Source of the DNA: Bos javanicus
Taxonomy: Eukaryota; Chordata; Mammalia; Artiodactyla; Bovidae
DNA: 64,000 nt
Assembly: GCF_032452875.1 (NCBI RefSeq)
Contig: NC_083875.1
Span: 72,996,178-73,060,177 of the forward strand
Reading direction: 5' to 3'
Part shown: in pieces, positions 54,127-64,000 of the stretch
Layout of the letters: the number at the start of each line of letters is the position of its first letter
Position numbering within the stretch: position 1 is the stretch's first letter
Position numbers and translations under genes: made by a program
The notes under the pieces: model-generated
The model's database searches: none
Seen by the model: only the letters and a program-made list of their open reading frames with translations
Told to the model about the DNA's origin: nothing

Positions 54127-55177
54127 TCAGTTCAGTTCAGTCACTCAGTCGTGTCTGACTCTTTGCAACCCCATGGACTGCAGCATGCCAGGCTTCCCTG
54201 TCCATCACCAACTCCTGGAGTTTACCCAAACTCATGTTCCTTGAGTCGGTGATGCCATCCAACCATCTCATCCTCTGTCATTCCCTTCTCCTCCTGCCTT
54301 CAATCTTTCCCAACATCAGTGTCTTTTCAAATGAGTCAGCTCTTCGCATCAGGTGGCCAAAGTATTGGAGTTTTAGCTTCAACATCAGTCCTTCCAACGA
54401 ACACTCAGGACTGACCTCCTTTAAGATGGACTGGTTGGATCTCCTTGCGGTCTAAGGGACTCTCAAAAGTCTCTCCATCACCACAGTTCAAAAGTATCAA
54501 TTCTTTGGTGCTCAGCTTTCTTTATAGTCCAACTCTCACACCCATACATGACTACTGGGAAAACCATAGCCTTGACTAGACAGACCTTTGTTGGCAAAGT
54601 AATGTCTCTGCTTTTGAATATGCTGTCTAGGTTGGTCATAAGTTTCCTTCCAAGGAGTAAGCATCTTTTACTTTCATGGCTGCAGTCACCATCTGCAGTG
54701 ATTTTGGAGCCCAAAAAAATAGTTTCCCACTGTTTTCACTGTTTCCCCATCTATTTGCTATGAAGTGATGGGACCAGATGCCATGATCTTAGTTTTCTGA
54801 ATGTTGAGCTTTAAGCCAAGTTTTTCACTCTCCTCTTTCATTTTAATCAAGAGACTCTTTAGCTCTTCTTCGCTTTCTGTCATAAGGGTGGTGTCATCTG
54901 CATATCTGTGGTTATTGATATTTCTCCCAGCAATCTTGATTCCAGCTTGTGCTTCATCCAGCCTGGCATTTCTCATGATGTACTCTGCATATAAGTTAAA
55001 TAAGCAGGGTGACAATATACAGCCTTGACGTACTCCTTTTTCTATTTGGAACCAGTCTGTTGTTCCATGTCCAGTTCTAACTGTTGTTTCCTGACCTGCA
55101 TACAGATTTCTCAAGAGGCAGGTCAGGTGGTCTGGTATTCCCATCTCTTACAGAATTTTCCACAGTTTGTTTTGATT
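54127..55177 (-). mobile_element. BovB LINE, 5' truncated
   Basis: The left terminus is cagttcagtcactcagtcgt. The minus strand holds the RT C-terminal half with YADD (frame 54758-55144) and the tail (frame 54478-54714), separated by a frameshift. Truncated just upstream of the NLYAG region, within ttccacagtttgttttgatt. Confidence 0.93.
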
Positions 55178-56050
55178 AGAGCCTGTGAATGTTACCTTAT
55201 ATGGCAAAAGAGTGAAAGTTACTTTATATGGCAAATGATATGATTAAGAATACTGAAAATGAAAAATAAAAGGATATTGAAAAGGGTGAGTATACATCCT
55301 AAGGCAGTAGAAGGAAAATAATAAAGATAAGACAAGAAAATAATTAAAGAAGCAAAAAGAGTATAAGAAAAGCTGGTTCTTTGAAAAGATGAAATAGAAA
55401 AAATTATAAGACTGACAGGAAAAAATAGAGACTATAAAGTAAGCAACCAGAAATGAAAGAGTGGAAGTCTAGGTAGAATAGAGATCTTTCTACAGTATGA
55501 AACAATAATAATATGAAATGTTATGCCAGTAAATTTGAACTCAGAAAAGATTTATAATTTCTTTGAAATTTTTATAAAATCCTAAAATCCATAGAAAAAA
55601 GTATATGTAGATAGATCATTCAGTATGAAAAAGAATTTTATAATTAGATACTACAAATTTATAATGAAAATATTAATTAAGTGGAAAAATAGAAAACAAA
55701 AACTTACCCTGTAAGTTAAAAAATTACTCAAAAATGTTTTTAAAAACTAGAAAATATTTTAAGAAAATATGACAGTCAAATGTTAATATAGTAAATGTTC
55801 AAAAAATACTAACACATACAGAGGTAAACATCCAAGTGGAAAATAGAAAAGACACAGGTATGCATAATTTATAGAAGCAGAAATCAAATGGCCTTTGAAT
55901 TTTTTTTAAATCCACCCTTTGTTCAACAAACAAATAAACCAAACCAAATCAAAAAATCTGAGAAAAGTTTTGGTCTCAGTCTAACTATAAACTGACAGAT
56001 AATTTAAGAAATGTATGAACATTGGCATAAAGGTGCACTCTGGTATAATA

Positions 56051-56201
56051 ATGGAGAAGGAAATGGCAACCCACTCCAGTATTCTTGGCTAGAGAATCCC
56101 AGGGACGGAGGAGGCTGGTGGGCTGCCGCCTATAGGGTCGCATAGAGTCGGACACTACTGAAGCAGCTTAGCAGACTTAGCAGCAGCAGCAGCAGCAGCA
56201 G
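56051..56201 (+). mobile_element. Bov-A monomer-like SINE with (AGC)n tail
   Basis: It starts atggagaaggaaatggcaac and ends in (AGC)7. It is flanked by ctggtataata / ctggtgtaata (56040-56050 and 56202-56212). Only one Bov-A unit is present, so it is probably a 5'-truncated Bov-A2. Confidence 0.9.
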
Positions 56202-57349
56202 CTGGTGTAATACTGGTCATAGCTTAACTTGACATATTGCTGGATAGCACTTTTAAAATGGATAGAAAACACTTAAAAAATATGTACATTCCTTAGATTC
56301 AACAATTCTAGTTCTGTAATTTACTCTAGGAAAAATTCATGGATTTGCAGAAAACTTACTTCTAGGGACATTCATGTTTTTACCAAAGAAAGTTTGGTAA
56401 CAAACTAAATATCTAGAAATGGGAAAAACAAAACTTTGTGACTTTTAAAGGCAGTTCTGTAATGGTACAAAGGTAGACCAGTAGACCAACAGAACAGAAA
56501 CTAGAGTCCAGAAACAGATTTGCACAGATGCAACCAACAGAGGCCTCGGTAAAATTCATGGGGGAAAAGTGGTCTTGTCAATGAATGGTGTTAGAACAAT
56601 TGAAGATTTGTAAACTTCAAACTCTAGCTCACATCATAGACAAAATTAGTTTCTAGGGGATCACAGCTCTGAAGGTCCAGGTAAAATTACCAAGCTCCCA
56701 GAAGACATAAACAAATAGCCTTCTGAGTTTATGGTAGGTAAAACTTCCTTCAGTAGGATACCAAAAGCTTTAACCACAAAAGAAAAAGAAGTGATAAATT
56801 GGACTTTATTGTAGTTAAAATCTTCATCAAAAGACATCACTTTGTGAAATTAGCACTTCATAAAAGAGTCTGTCCAACAGCTGGTAAGCATAATGAAAGA
56901 TGCTTAACACCATTACTCATCAGGTATATATACATTTAAACCACGGTTATATCAGCATATATCCACCAAAATGGTTAAAAAGATCGAGAATGCCCATTGT
57001 TAGTGAAAGAAATTGACTCTCATACACCCCTGGTGGGAGTATCAATTGCTTCAACCTTGGCTAATAAAACTAAACATACATTTATCCGATGATTCATGCC
57101 TCGGTACTCAAGAGACATGAAAACATATTGGCACAAAGAGACTTATACAAGAATGTTCACAGCTGCCTTAATTATAATAGCTACCTAACAGAAGTAACCC
57201 AAGGGTCTGTCATCAGAAGAATGGATAAATTATGGTGTTTTTATATAGCAAAATACTATGTGGCAACAAAAAAAAAGAATGAACCATTGATAAGTGGATG
57301 AATCTTTTAATAAAATTATGTTGAATGAAATGCAGATCCAAAAGAGTAC

Positions 57350-57463
57350 ATTTTTGGCCACACTGCAAGACATGTGGGATTTTAATTTCTCAACCAGGGA
57401 TCGAACCCATGGCCCCTTCAGTGGAAGCACAGAGTCTTAACCACTAGACCACCAGGGAAGTCC
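57350..57463 (-). mobile_element. CHR SINE, antisense
   Basis: It runs from atttttggccacactgcaag to accaccagggaagtcc, with an exact 12-bp target duplication ccaaaagagtac (57338-57349 and 57464-57475). Confidence 0.94.
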
Positions 57464-57628
57464 CCAAAAGAGTACTTTTTCAAAAATTATTCCACTTATG
57501 CAAAGTTCAAGAAAAAGCTGAAATAATCTATGGTGCTAAAAGTCAGAATAGAAGTACCTGAAGGGAAATATTGAAAAGGAAGGGATCTAAGGAAACCTGT
57601 ATGCTGATGGAACATTCTGAATACTGAT

Positions 57629-59489
57629 TGTTATTGTTGTTGTTGTTCAGTCACCCAATTGTGTCCCACTCTTTGTGACCCCATGGACTGCAGCATGTCA
57701 GGCCTCCCTGTCCTTCACTATCTCCCAAAGTTTGCCCAAATTCATGTCCATCCAGCAATCTCATCTTCTGATGCCCTCTTCTCCTTCTGCCCTTGGTCTC
57801 TCCCAGCATCAGGGACTTGCCCAATGAGTCAGCGGTTAGCATCAGATGACCACAATACTGGGGCTTCAGCATCAGTCCTTCCAATGAGTATTCAGGGTTG
57901 ATTTCCCTTCAGACTGACTAGTTTGATCTCCTTGCTGTCCAAGGGACTCTTAGGAGTCTTCTCCACCACCACAGTTCAAAGGCATCAATTCTTTGTTGTT
58001 CTGACTTCTTTATGGTCCAGTTCTCACAACCATACATGACCACTGGGAAGGCCATAGCCTTGACTATATGGACCTTTGTCAGCAAAGTAATGTCTCTGCT
58101 TTTTGACACACTGTCTAGGTTTGTCACAGCTTTCCCGCAGAGAGGCAATCGTCTTCTGATTTCATGGCTGCAGTCACCATCCACAGTGATTTTAGGGCCC
58201 AAGAAGAGGAAATCTGTCACTACTTCTACCTTTTCCCCTTCTATTTGCCATGCAGTAATGGGACCAGATGCCACGATCTTAGTTTTTTAATATTTAGTTT
58301 TAAGCTCGCTCTTTCAATCTCCTCCTTCACCCTCATCAAGAGGCTCTTTGGTTCCTCTTGGCTTTCTGCCATTAGAGTGATATCATCTGCATATCTGCGG
58401 TTGTTGATGTTTCTCCGGCCTATCTTGATTCCAACTTGTAACTCATCCAGCCTGGCGTTTCTCATGATGTGTCCAGTGTATAGGTTAAACAAACAGGGTG
58501 ACAGCAGACAGCCCTGTCGTGCTCCTTTCTCAATCTTGAACCAATCAGTTGTTCCATACAGGGTTCCAACTCTTGCTTCTTGACCCACATACAGGTTTCT
58601 CAGGAGACAGGTAAGCTGGTCTGGTATTCCCATCTCTTTAAGAGTTTTCCATAGTCTGTTATGATCCACATGGTCAAAGGCTTTAGCATAGTTGATGAAA
58701 CAGAGGTAGATGTTTTTCTGGAATTCCCTTGCTTTCTCTATGATCCAGCGAATGTTGGCAATTTGATCTCCTGTTCCTCTTCTTTTTCTAAACCCAGCTT
58801 GAACATCTGTAAGTTCTTGATTTGCATAATGCTGAAGCCTAGCATGCAAGATTTTAAGGACGACCTTACTAGCATTGGAGATGAGTGCAATTGTCCAATG
58901 GTTAGCACATTCTTTAGTACTACCCTTCTTAGGAATTGGGATGGGGATTGATCTATTCCAGTCCTGTGGCCACTGTGGAGTCTTCCAGATTTGCTGACAT
59001 ATTGAATGCAACACCTTGATGGCATCACCTTTTAGGGTTTTGAATACTTTTACTGGAATTCCATCATATCCACTGGCTTTATTAACAGCAGTGCTTCCTA
59101 AGGTCCACTTGACTTCACACTCCAGAATGTCTGCTCTGGATGACTAACCACACCATCATAGTTATCAGGTTCAGTAAGATCTTTTTTGCACAGTTCTTCT
59201 ATGTATTCTTTCCACCTCTTCTTGATCTCTTCAGTGTCTATTAGGTCTCTACCATTTCTGTCTTTTTTTGTGCCCATCTTTGGGAAAAATGTTCCCTTGA
59301 TATTTCCAATTTTCATGAAGAGATCTCTAGTCTTTACCCTTCTGTTGTTTTCTTTTGGTCTTATGCACTGTTCCTTGTGGAAGGCCTTCTTGTTTGTCCA
59401 TGCTATTCTTTGGAACTCTGCATTTAGTTGGAGGTACCTTTCCCTTTCTCCCTTGCCTTTCACTTCTCTTCTTTCAGCATACAGATTAG
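57629..59489 (-). mobile_element. BovB LINE, longest and most diverged copy
   Basis: About 1.86 kb. The left terminus is ttgttcagtcacccaattgt after a (TTG)n tail. It extends through the RT into the linker before it (frame 59098-59463, with KTRDLFMKIGNIKGTFFPKM). It differs from the other copies at many positions and has its own variants (for example ARLDELQVG), so it belongs to an older subfamily or is simply older. Confidence 0.93.
58241..59014 (-). pseudogene. BovB reverse transcriptase, old copy
   Basis: An open frame of 257 codons. It holds SIPIPIPKKG (residues 22-31), the fingers motif QAGFRKRRGTGDQ (72-84), motif A FINYAKAFDHVD (106-117), motif B RQGCLLSPCLF (about 166-176) and motif C YADD (208-211). 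In motif A the first catalytic Asp (FID in the younger copy) is Asn at residue 108, which would abolish polymerisation even without the other breaks. Upstream sequence continues in another frame, and the endonuclease domain is absent. Confidence 0.85.
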
Positions 59490-59510
59490 GCTGGGGCTAA
59501 TAGATGACAC

Positions 59511-59737
59511 CTCATGCAAAGAGTTGACTCATTGGAAAAGACTCTGATGCTGGGAGGGATTGCGGGCAGGAGGAGAAGGGGACGACAGAGGATGAGATGG
59601 CTGGATGGCATCACCAACTCGATGGACATGAGTTTGAGTGAACTCCAGGAATTGGTGATGGACAGGGAGGCCTGGCGTGCTGCGATTCACGGGGTTGCAA
59701 AGAGAGGGACACAACTGAGCGACTGAACTGAACTGAT
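59511..59737 (+). mobile_element. BovB 3' terminus
   Basis: It runs from atgcaaagagttgactcatt to gagcgactgaactgaactg. It is closer to the young consensus than the neighbouring long copy and lies head to head with it, 21 bases away. Confidence 0.9.
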
Positions 59738-59790
59738 ACTAAAAATACAGACAGTTTTTGGTATGTAACTTGTACCATTAAAACTTTTAA

Positions 59791-59830
59791 CTACAGTCCA
59801 TGGGGTCGCAAAGAGTCAGACACAACTGAG
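59791..59830 (+). mobile_element. 40-bp Bov-A/Bov-tA 3' stub
   Basis: Only the last part of a SINE tail is present (ctacagtccatggggtcgca to cacaactgag). It is flanked by cttttaa (59784-59790 and 59831-59837). Confidence 0.8.
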
Positions 59831-60094
59831 CTTTTAAAAAGAGTTTTTAAAGTTTTAAAAACTTTTAAAGAGATGTTGTAATAAAATCATGAATAATATG
59901 GGGAAAGGTCAACTTTATATTAAGTAAAAACAACTTTTATTCATTGATTTATCCATTCAACAAACACTTATTGGGTATATATTAAATGCTAATCATTGAC
60001 AGAGGACACAGAATAATAGTGAATAAAATAGAAAATGTCTCTGTATCAGTCAGCTTACAATCTAGTGAAAAGTTTGGTAAGAAATAACTATATG

Positions 60095-60765
60095 TAAGAT
60101 CGCACTTAAATGTGGAATTAAAAAAAAAAAGATTGAATTTATATATATGGGAAACAGACTGGTGGTTGGCAGAGACAGGGGGAAAATGGAGGAGGGGAGG
60201 CAAAATAAGTGAAGGTGGCCAAAAGGTACAAATTGTCAGTTATACAGTAAGTCCTGAGGATTATAATATACAGCATGGTGATTATAGTTAATAATACTGT
60301 ATTGTATATTTGAAAGATGCTATGAGAGTAGATCTATTTTCTTAAGTAGAACCTAGTTGCTTTACAATTTTGTGTTAGTTTCTGCTGTACAACAAAGTGA
60401 CTCAGCTATATGTGTATACATATCCCCTCCCTCCCACACCCCGCCATCCTACCCATCTAAGTCATCACAGGGCACCAAGCTGAGCTCCTTGTGCTATGCA
60501 GCAGGTTCCCACTAGCAATCTGTTTTACATATGGTAGTGTACATACGTCAGTCCTAATCTCCCAATTCACCCCACTCTACCCTTACCTCCACTAAATTCT
60601 CACTCCACACCCACAAAAATGTAACCATGTATGAATGTGGATGTTAACTAAAGAGTAACATTTAGCAATGTATACATGTAACCAAATCTCTATGCTGTAC
60701 ACCCAAAACTAATACAATGTTATAGGTCAATTATATCTCAATTTTACAAAATGAAAGTTTGTGTA
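60095..60765 (+). mobile_element. Old L1 3' UTR split by an antisense L1
   Basis: The blocks 60095-60345 (ctggtggttggcagagacag; tatagttaataatactgtat) and 60612-60765 (gatgttaactaaagagtaac; tacacccaaaactaatacaa) form one L1MA/L1MB-type 3' UTR. Confidence 0.78.
60348..60611 (-). mobile_element. L1 3' terminus, antisense, inside the old L1
   Basis: It reads gttgctttacaattttgtgt, tctgctgtacaacaaagtga, ctgagctccttgtgctatgc and gtcctaatctcccaattcac. Its SINE-target motif (near 60535, tagtgtacatac) is empty. Confidence 0.82.
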
Positions 60766-60791
60766 ATAACAAATACATTGAGTTAAAATGT

Positions 60792-61010
60792 GTTGTTGTT
60801 ATTATAGTGTTAGTCACTCAGTCGTGACTCACTCTTTGTGACCCCATGGACTGTAGCCCCCAGGCTTCTCTGTCCATGGAATTCTCCAGGCAAGAATACT
60901 GGAGTGGGTAGCCATTCCGTTCTCTAGGGGATCTTGCCAAGCCAGGGATTGAACCCAGGCCTCCTGCATTGCAGGCAGATTCTTTACTATCTGAGCCACC
61001 AGGGAAGCTC
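60792..61010 (-). mobile_element. Bov-tA SINE, antisense
   Basis: It runs from gtgttagtcactcagtcgtg to tctgagccaccagggaagct. It is flanked by taaaatgt / taaaatat (60784-60791 and 61011-61018). Confidence 0.92.
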
Positions 61011-61018
61011 TAAAATAT

Positions 61019-61954
61019 ATTACATATCAATAAAAATAGAAAAGAAAGCTCTTTAGCACTGAGTGTTAGGGTAGTCACTAGATTGTTGAAGAAAATTCCA
61101 CTCTGTTCCGTTCTCACGTTGTCTTGCACACACCTCATGTGCAGTAAACATTTTTTGAATGAGTGAGTGAAGGCATGATTGTCACCGTATAAAATCTGTA
61201 CTTTTTCAGGTAATAAAAATAAATCTGTTTTCTGTCAAAACCCCAAAGTTATAAAATATATTGTCTACATTGCAAAGATAATTACAAAGAAATGTTTACA
61301 AATTTGTTGGTAAGTTATTATAATTATTGAATTATCTGAAATGCTCTTTGCATATCTATTTAAATCTATTTTTAAACATGAATTATTCCACAGCAAAAAC
61401 AACGAGTACATAGAGAACAGTGCATTATTGTAGTGTGTGTGCACATGTGTGCATACACCCATTTTGCCAATATATGTTTAAAATAAGCATAGAATAAACG
61501 ACTGGAAAATTTTAACAGTGGTATCTGTTTGGAGGATTACAAGTAATTTTTTATTATCTTTGCTTTTATCATTTTCTACAATGACGAACATTGTTTTCAA
61601 AATAGGAAAAAAATGTTACTGACATTACACGGAATATAGGCATCTTGGTTCTAGCTGTTTCTCAGCAGAGGACAAGCCACAGTATGCTTCCTAAGAACTT
61701 ATAGCTTCTAAGTTTTGACAGCTGTGTAACACCTGGAGCAGCTATATATAACCTGAATGAACCTCTTTAAAGAAATTGGTGTGGAAGTTGTTATTAATAA
61801 AAGAAAGAGGACAAAAAGGCAGCCAGGAAAAACTTAATTGGCATCATGAAATGGTTTCTGCAGAGTTATTTGCTAAGCCAGGATCTTTCATTGAACATGA
61901 GGTCAAAGTCATTAAATCAAAACCGGGAAAGAATATGGACTGCAGTGGAGTATT
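61019..61954. other. No gene or clear repeat seen
   Basis: AT-rich unassigned sequence. Confidence 0.4.
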
Positions 61955-62080
61955 TGTCTAACTGCTAAATCATATCCTTGCTTCTATTATTAACTTGTAG
62001 AATAGCCTTCGGAAAATTTATACAACTTGATTTCTCATTTATGAAATAGAGAGAATAATCTCTAATTAGAGTTCTGCTGC
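61955..62080 (+). mobile_element. MIR remnant
   Basis: The order attaacttgtagaatagcct, aacttgatttctcatttatg, aaatagagagaataatctct follows MIR. Confidence 0.5.
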
Positions 62081-62537
62081 AGTTTCCCATGTGGCCGTCA
62101 CAAAACTAAACTGTATTTCTACCTCAAAAGATCCACAGTGGGGCACACACCCAGGTCCACATAAATTGACCACTGTTTATTTCTTCCTTAAACCCTTTCA
62201 TGAGCCATATCATAGATCACAAAACTCTACACTAAAGAAAAAGTTATTGCATGCAAATAAGTTAGAAAGGGAATTTAGATTATTTAGAAGTCTACAATCT
62301 GTGATTAATCTGATCATTTGATACAGAACAGTTAAGCAAAAAGTTAACTCTGGAGGTTAACTCTTGCTGTATGTACATCCTCATTTCTCTAAGTTAATAA
62401 AGTCATTCAGCTATATGAATCCACTTCACTTTGCAAGCCCTTTCTTTCAGAGCAAGTCATGTGTTCTAGAAAAGTATTCTAGATAATACTTACGTTAATT
62501 GTAATCAATGTATAGACATGCACATATGCACATATAT
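62081..62537. other. No gene or clear repeat seen
   Basis: Unassigned sequence. Confidence 0.4.
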
Positions 62538-62547
62538 GGTGATGGTT

Positions 62548-62708
62548 AATTTTTTTTTAAGAAGGATCTTTTTCTTGGCTGCATCAGGTCTTAGTTACAG
62601 CATGCAGGATCTTAGTTGCAGCATATGCGCTCTAGTTCCCTGACCAAACTTTGAACCTAGGCCCCCTGCATTGGGAATCTTAGCCACTGGACCACCAAGA
62701 AGTCCTTT
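62548..62708 (-). mobile_element. CHR SINE, antisense
   Basis: A T-rich tail, the body tcaggtcttagttacagcat and the head ctggaccaccaagaagtcct. It is flanked by an exact gtgatggtt (62539-62547 and 62709-62717). Confidence 0.92.
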
Positions 62709-63045
62709 GTGATGGTTCTCTTTATGTGTCAACTTCAGTAGGTCACAAGAGGCCCAGATATTTGATCAAACATGATTCTGAGTGTGTATATGGTAGTGTT
62801 TCTGGGTGAGATTAACATTTTAATCAGTAGACTTAGTAAAGCATTTTCCCTTCCTTAATGTGGGTGGAACTCATCCAATCAGTTGAAGGCCTGAATAGAA
62901 CAAAAAGGCCTACTAACCCGCACGCAAGAAAGAATTCTTCCTGCTTCTTTCAAACTGAGACATTAACTTTTTTCCCTTCCTCCAAACTTGAACTGAAACA
63001 TCTGCTATTCCTGAGTCTAAGGCTTACAACTTTTGAACTGGACTA

Positions 63046-63505
63046 AAGGTCCATCTAGTCAAGGCTATGGTTTTTCCAGTGGATGTGAGTTGGACTGTGA
63101 AGAAAGCTGAGCGCCAAAGAATTGATGCTTTTGAACTGTGGTGTTGGAGAAGACTCTTGAGAGTCCCTTGGACTGCAAGGAGATCCAACCAGTCCATTCT
63201 AAAGGAGATCAGTCCTGGGTGTTCTTTGGAAGGACTAATGCTAAAGCTGAAACTCCAGTACTTTGGCCACCTGATGCAAAGAGTTGACTCACTGGAAAAG
63301 ACTCTGATGCTGGGAGGGATTGGGGGCAGGAGGAGAAGGGGACGACAGAGGATGAGATGGCTGGATGGCATCACCAACTCGATGGACATGAGTTTGAGTG
63401 AACTCCGGGAGATGGTGATTGACAGGGAGGCCTGGCGTGCTGCCCCTGTCATGGGGTTGCAAAGAGTTGGACACAACTGAGCGACTGAACTGAATGAACT
63501 GAACG
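63046..63505 (+). mobile_element. BovB 3' fragment with small deletions
   Basis: It starts ggtccatctagtcaaggcta and reaches the terminus gagcgactgaactgaatgaa. About 10 bases (the gtcatgtatg segment) are missing after ggtttttccagtgg. The plus strand is open for about 137 codons and encodes the RT C-terminal tail. Confidence 0.92.
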
Positions 63506-63690
63506 GAAGCCATCTTCAGTACTGGTTCTTAGACTTTGGGATTTAAGTGAAAACTAAGCCACTGGCTCTCTTGAGTCTCTAGCTTTCTAACTCACTCTGC
63601 AGACCTTGGGACTTGCCAGCCTCCATAATTGTTTGAGCCAATTTCTGTGTGTGTTTTTCTATCTATTGATATAGATCTCTCCATACATGG

Positions 63691-63703
63691 GTGGGGGGGG
63701 GGG
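63691..63703. repeat. Poly(G) tract
   Basis: A run of about twelve G, prone to length error in sequencing and assembly. Confidence 0.85.
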
Positions 63704-63744
63704 TAGAATACTGAATAATACAGTGTGAAAGATTTGTGTACAGA

Positions 63745-64000
63745 AACTATAAAAGGCTGCTGAAAAAAATTAATGAGGCACCAGTCAGTGCAAAGACCTC
63801 TTATGTTCATGGATTGGAAGACACTATTGTCCATACTATCTAAGGTGATCTACACATTTAATGTGAGCCCTATCAAAATCTCAATGATGTTTTTGCAGAA
63901 GTAGAAAAATCCATCCTAAAATTCATATGAAATTTTAACTGGCTCTGAATAACCAAAACAAGTTTGAAAAAGAAAAATAAAGTTGGAGATCTTACATTTC
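63745..64000 (+). mobile_element. Old L1 ORF2, runs off the right edge
   Basis: The text ttatgttcatggattggaag, gagccctatcaaaatctcaa, ctaaaattcatatgaaattt and agaaaaataaagttggagat follows ORF2 downstream of the RT active site. The frame is broken. Confidence 0.8.

Larger units (their letters stand above)
55260..57625 (+). mobile_element. Old L1 ORF2 with two nested SINEs
   Basis: Highly decayed ORF2 in plus orientation: aaaagctggttctttgaaaa near 55365, agaacagaaactagagtcca near 56490, gaagacataaacaaatagcc near 56702, aatggataaattatggtg near 57217. SINEs at 56051-56201 and 57350-57463 interrupt it. Pieces between these landmarks are diverged and some are probably deleted. Confidence 0.72.
62538..63690 (+). 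mobile_element. ERVL-type (MLT2-like) LTR with two nested insertions
   Basis: The parts 62538-62547, 62709-63045 and 63506-63690 read together: gtgatggtt, tttatgtgtcaacttcagta, gggtgagattaacattttaa, catccaatcagttgaaggcc, gaccttgggacttgccagcc, cataattgtttgagccaatt. Interrupted by a CHR SINE and a BovB fragment. The family name is from memory. Confidence 0.62.

Noticed and set aside
57629..59737. The head-to-head BovB pair as another twin-priming inversion
   Set aside because: The plus part is a 3' terminus, not the upstream neighbour of the minus part, and it belongs to a younger-looking subtype. Two separate insertions fit better.

Overview
The window is nuclear DNA of a ruminant, most likely a bovid. 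The identification rests on the repeats: many copies of the RTE retrotransposon BovB, the SINEs it mobilises (Bov-tA, a tRNA-like head joined to a BovB-derived tail, and Bov-A2, a tail dimer), tRNA-derived CHR SINEs shared by cetaceans, hippos and ruminants, artiodactyl L1, and older mammalian layers (MIR, L2, MaLR LTRs, MER5-like and Tigger-like DNA transposons). I found no intact host gene, no RNA gene, no CRISPR array and no prokaryotic sequence. Family names are from memory, without an alignment.

Layout. 0-10 kb: BovB, Bov-A2, CHR, a Tigger-like element with TA flanks, and two LTR-like units each split by a younger insertion. 10-22 kb: L1 3' ends with nested Bov-tA, a poly(A)-only insertion, a coding-like open frame at 17.1-17.7 kb (minus strand) with a good splice acceptor, and a strong CTCF motif at 18.57 kb. 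22-32 kb: BovB, CHR, a MER5-like element, a 1.7-kb minisatellite inside an L1 3' UTR, a second L1 head to head with the first, and a solo ERV LTR. 32-38 kb: two closely similar BovB copies in the same orientation; the first has an inverted 5' segment. 38-48 kb: an old L1 with three nested insertions, a young L1 with an inverted 5' part and an exact 15-bp target duplication, a decayed coding-like segment at 45 kb, and two MaLR-type LTRs. 48-64 kb: SINEs, MIR, an L1 carrying a tandem Bov-tA insertion, an old L1 about 2.4 kb long, the longest and most diverged BovB (57.6-59.5 kb), an ERVL-type LTR interrupted twice, and an L1 that runs off the right edge.

How the parts relate: L1 and BovB supply the reverse transcriptase and endonuclease. 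The SINEs, the solo poly(A) insertion and the 40-bp SINE stub are their by-products. All reverse transcriptase frames seen are 5' truncated and broken, so nothing here looks mobile on its own. The most informative content is insertion mechanics: 5' inversions, repeated use of one target site, shared truncation points, a possible template switch, and birth of a minisatellite. The two coding-like segments and the CTCF motif are the best leads outside repeats.
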